Origin: JBAYGJ01 sp041649335
GTDB taxonomy: Bacteria; Patescibacteriota; Patescibacteriia; UBA10025; JAHIVO01
Direction of reading: 5' to 3'
Length of the DNA: 8,082 nucleotides
Assembly (NCBI GenBank): GCA_041649335.1
Contig: JBAZNF010000030.1
Span: 1-8,082 of the forward strand
Shown piece after piece: positions 6,117 through 8,082 of this stretch. A program made the position numbers and the translations under genes. Below the pieces are notes generated by a model. It was not told where the DNA came from, ran no database searches, and saw only the letters and a list, made by a program, of their open reading frames with translations. Numbering within the stretch: position 1 is the stretch's first letter; each line of letters starts with the position of its first letter.

Positions 6117-6623
6117 ATGGGAATTTTTGATAAATTTAAATCAAAAAAAGGCAAAGCGGACAAAAAGCCCGCCGCTATTCAGGCGCAAACCAAAAACTCT
6201 AAAGCTGATCAGAGCGGTAAGTCTGATGCTCATGAGACTGCTGTAAAGCCGGTTGTGCGCCCGGACGGGACCATTGCGGCAGTGGCGGAAAAAGCGGAAC
6301 CGAAAGCAAAGAAGAAAAAGATTACCAAGGAAGATACCGGGCATGCGTATCGGGTCTTGCTCAAACCGTTAGTTACCGAAAAAGGCTCGCTGATCGGCAT
6401 GTACAACAAGTATATTTTTCAGGTTGCGCCCGGGACAAACAGGGTGGAAGTCCGCAAGGCAATCCGGAAAGTATACGGGGTTGATCCGGTCAAGGTGAAC
6501 ATTATTAATGTCCTGGGCAAAGAGATCCGTTACGGACGGACAGAAGGCCAGATGAAAGGATGGAAGAAAGCCATAATTACCCTGGCCGCCGGGCAAAAGA
6601 TCGAAATTCAAGAAGGACTCTAA
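6117..6623 (+). CDS. rplW: 50S ribosomal protein L23 with ~75-residue N-terminal extension
   Basis: L23 (uL23) sits at the tunnel exit and docks trigger factor, SRP and the translocon. The product has 168 residues against about 95-100 usually. The family core starts near residue 76 (AYRVLLKPLVTEKGSL) and runs to the end, with KYIFQVAPGTNRVEVRKAI, VYGVDPVKVN and the C-terminal WKKAIITLAAGQKIE. Glu88 in VTEK matches the E. coli residue (Glu18) that contacts trigger factor. Residues 1-75 are Lys/Ala-rich and probably disordered, but begin with MGIFDKFKSKK, whose hydrophobic residues at 3, 4 and 7 could form one face of a short amphipathic helix. No in-frame ATG lies closer to the core until Met95, inside it, and the ATG at 6117 is three bases after rplD, so the extension appears genuinely encoded. 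No Shine-Dalgarno precedes the start. The function of the extension is unknown. Confidence 0.96.
   Translation: MGIFDKFKSKKGKADKKPAAIQAQTKNSKADQSGKSDAHETAVKPVVRPDGTIAAVAEKAEPKAKKKKITKEDTGHAYRVLLKPLVTEKGSLIGMYNKYIFQVAPGTNRVEVRKAIRKVYGVDPVKVNIINVLGKEIRYGRTEGQMKGWKKAIITLAAGQKIEIQEGL
6613..6617 (+). promoter_or_regulatory. Shine-Dalgarno sequence for rplB
   Basis: AAGGA lies at the end of rplW, nine bases before the rplB ATG, a normal spacing. It is notable because most neighbouring starts lack such a site. Confidence 0.6.
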
Positions 6624-6626
6624 CAT

Positions 6627-7457
6627 ATGGGAATAATCCTCCACAAACCAACCACTCCCGGACGGCGTTTCGCCAGCATCACTGACCGGAAAGAGCTGAC
6701 TAAGAAGCGGCCGGAAAAGAAATTATTGGTGGCCCTGAACAAGAATTCTGGCCGTAATAACCAGGGCCGGATCACCGTCCGGCACCGCGGAGGCGGGCAC
6801 GCGCGGTTTTACCGCACAATTGATAACCGGCGCATCCGCTTTGACCAGCCGGCAAAAATTGTCGCCCTCGAATATGACCCAAACCGTACGGCATGGCTGG
6901 CCTTGATACAATATGCCAATGGTGATAAAAGTTATATCATTGCACCAAACGGTATGAAAGTCGGAGAGACGGTCGTCACTTCACGGTCGAAAGCGGAGAT
7001 TACCGTCGGCAACCGCTTACCACTCGGGTTATTGCCGGTCGGCATTACAGTGCATGATGTTGAATTATTCCCAAATACCTCCGGTACAATTATCCGTTCT
7101 GCCGGCTCCGGTGCAGTTATACAGGCGGTTGAGGGTGAGACGGCACAACTGAAATTGCCTTCTGGTGAAGTCCGGGTGTTCAATGCGGCATGCCTGGCAA
7201 CAATCGGACAGGTGTCAAATATCGATCATGAAAACATCCGCCTGGGCAAAGCCGGACGGACTCGGTGGCGCGGCATCAAGCCAACTGTCCGCGGCAAGGC
7301 CATGAATCCGGTAGACCATCCGCACGGTGGCGGTGAAGGGCATAATCCGATCGGCTTGAAGCATCCGAAAACGCCGTGGGGGAAACCGGCGCTGGGCGTT
7401 AAAACGCGGAAGGCGGGGAAATATTCCGATGCGCTCATCCTCCAACGAAGAAAATAA
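6627..7457 (+). CDS. rplB: 50S ribosomal protein L2
   Basis: L2 (uL2) is a primary 23S rRNA binder needed for subunit association and peptidyl transferase activity. The 276 residues match the family length. The N-terminus has KPTTPGRR (residues 7-14) and SGRNNQGRITVRHRGGGH (41-58), the two halves of the OB-fold and SH3-like body follow (LEYDPNRTAW at 81-90, LPVGITVHDVE), and the C-terminal signature AMNPVDHPHGGGEG (225-238) includes His231, equivalent to the functionally important His229 of E. coli. WRGIKPTVRG and TPWGKPALG flank it. The protein ends in a basic ILQRRK. The start is three bases after rplW and has a Shine-Dalgarno. Nothing is missing or unusual; this is one of the most conserved proteins in the window. 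Confidence 0.99.
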   Translation: MGIILHKPTTPGRRFASITDRKELTKKRPEKKLLVALNKNSGRNNQGRITVRHRGGGHARFYRTIDNRRIRFDQPAKIVALEYDPNRTAWLALIQYANGDKSYIIAPNGMKVGETVVTSRSKAEITVGNRLPLGLLPVGITVHDVELFPNTSGTIIRSAGSGAVIQAVEGETAQLKLPSGEVRVFNAACLATIGQVSNIDHENIRLGKAGRTRWRGIKPTVRGKAMNPVDHPHGGGEGHNPIGLKHPKTPWGKPALGVKTRKAGKYSDALILQRRK

Positions 7458-7483
7458 TCAATTCACTCTAGCTATTATATTAT

Positions 7484-7846
7484 ATGTCACGCAGTCTAAA
7501 AAAAGGCCCGTTCACTGATCCGAAATTATTACAAAAAATGTCCAAGCTGAAAGCTGGTGACCGGACTGTCATCAAGACGTGGTCGCGTGATTCTGTTGTG
7601 ACTCCGGAAATGGTCGGTTTCACCTTTGGCGTGCATAACGGTAAAGATCACGTTTCGGTCTATGTAGTAGAGAATATGGTCGGCCATCGCCTCGGTGAAT
7701 TTTCGCCTACGCGGAAATTCGTGAAACACGGCGGACGGATGCAACGCGACGAGGAAGCGGCTGCCGCCTTAGCCCAGAAGGCTGAAATGCAGAAAGCCCA
7801 GGCTGTCACCCCGGAAAAAGGCAAGGCCGCCGAACCGGCAAAATAA
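7484..7846 (+). CDS. rpsS: 30S ribosomal protein S19 with C-terminal extension
   Basis: S19 (uS19) forms part of the small-subunit head with S13, near the A-site tRNA and the B1a bridge. The product has 120 residues against roughly 90 normally. The N-terminus SRSLKKGPF (2-10) and the core RDSVVTPEMVGFTFGVHNGK (35-54), VENMVGHRLGEFSPTRKF (62-79) are standard. Residues from about 87 form an Ala/Glu/Lys/Gln-rich tail that reads first as a helix (RDEEAAAALAQKAEMQKAQ) and then as a disordered KGKAAEPAK end. In the ribosome the S19 C-terminus points to the decoding region and A-site tRNA, so a longer tail could have functional effects; this is inference. A 26-base A/T-rich gap without a Shine-Dalgarno separates it from rplB; the gap contains TATTATATTAT, which could be mistaken for a promoter -10. 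Confidence 0.98.
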   Translation: MSRSLKKGPFTDPKLLQKMSKLKAGDRTVIKTWSRDSVVTPEMVGFTFGVHNGKDHVSVYVVENMVGHRLGEFSPTRKFVKHGGRMQRDEEAAAALAQKAEMQKAQAVTPEKGKAAEPAK

Positions 7847-7856
7847 TTTTAAACGT

Positions 7857-8082
7857 ATGGAAGTCCGAGCAAAACTACGATTTTTACGAATGTCCCCCCG
7901 CAAAGTCCGGTTAGTTGTGGATGTGATCCGCGGCCGATCGGTGGAGGAGGCTGAGCACCGGTTGATGTACGTGCAGAAGCTGGCCGTCCGCCCAGTCCTG
8001 AAGCTCCTGAAATCTGCAATTGCGAATGCCGAGAACAATTTTAAATTAAAAAAAGACAATTTATTTGTTAAGAAGGCTTTTG
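7857..8082 (+). CDS. rplV: 50S ribosomal protein L22, 3'-truncated by window edge
   Basis: L22 (uL22) contacts all domains of 23S rRNA and its hairpin lines the exit tunnel opposite L4. Seventy-five residues are visible before the window ends, about two-thirds of the usual 110-115. The start MEVRAKLRFLRMSPRKVRLV is the family N-terminus, followed by DVIRGRSVEEAE and then LKLLKSAIANAENNF and NLFVKKAF. The tunnel-lining beta hairpin, which should come next, is outside the window. It begins 10 bases after rpsS without a Shine-Dalgarno, and its position confirms the S10-operon order; rpsC would be expected next. Confidence 0.97.
   Translation, partial: MEVRAKLRFLRMSPRKVRLVVDVIRGRSVEEAEHRLMYVQKLAVRPVLKLLKSAIANAENNFKLKKDNLFVKKAF

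Noticed and set aside
2..8082. UGA recoded as glycine, as in some CPR lineages
   Set aside because: All ten genes read through without an in-frame TGA, so the standard code explains the window.
1..8082. Defence system, mobile element or CRISPR array
   Set aside because: No direct-repeat array, transposase, integrase or nuclease-like gene is present; every gene but one is core translation machinery.

Overview
This window is the junction of the bacterial str and S10 operons. In order and all on the + strand it holds fusA (EF-G, 5' end outside the window), a small membrane-anchored protein of unknown function, tuf (EF-Tu), rpsJ (S10), rplC (L3), rplD (L4), rplW (L23), rplB (L2), rpsS (S19) and the start of rplV (L22, cut by the window end). 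Apart from the extra gene between fusA and tuf this is the classic bacterial order. No RNA gene of a known class, CRISPR array, insertion sequence or prophage gene is visible.

The organism is a bacterium with the standard code. The style of the proteins suggests a Patescibacteria/CPR lineage of the Parcubacteria type: the L4 loop wording, the lysine/alanine/glutamate-rich tails on S10, L3, L23 and S19, and many starts without a Shine-Dalgarno sequence. This placement is an inference from remembered family patterns, not a computed phylogeny.

Layout: bases 2-2674 hold fusA and the unknown gene, nine bases apart and probably cotranscribed. Bases 2675-2930 are a regulatory gap with a 13-bp perfect hairpin containing a consensus DnaA box, a 12-bp palindrome beside a TATAAT, and a good extended -10 promoter for tuf. 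The tuf gene is followed by a strong intrinsic terminator at 4127-4158, which separates it from the ribosomal protein genes. After rpsJ comes an unusually long 194-base gap whose RNA can form mutually exclusive stems, preceded by a possible promoter. This is the best candidate for an undescribed regulatory element in the window. From rplC onward the genes are packed with gaps of 1 to 26 bases and read as one operon.

The genes serve one process. EF-Tu delivers aminoacyl-tRNA and EF-G drives translocation. S10 and S19 sit in the small-subunit head. L2, L3 and L4 build the peptidyl transferase surroundings and tunnel, and L22 and L23 line the tunnel and its exit. The unknown protein is the only member without an obvious translation role. 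I see no evidence for an exotic multi-gene system; the points worth following are the inserted gene, the rpsJ-rplC leader and the L23 N-terminal extension.
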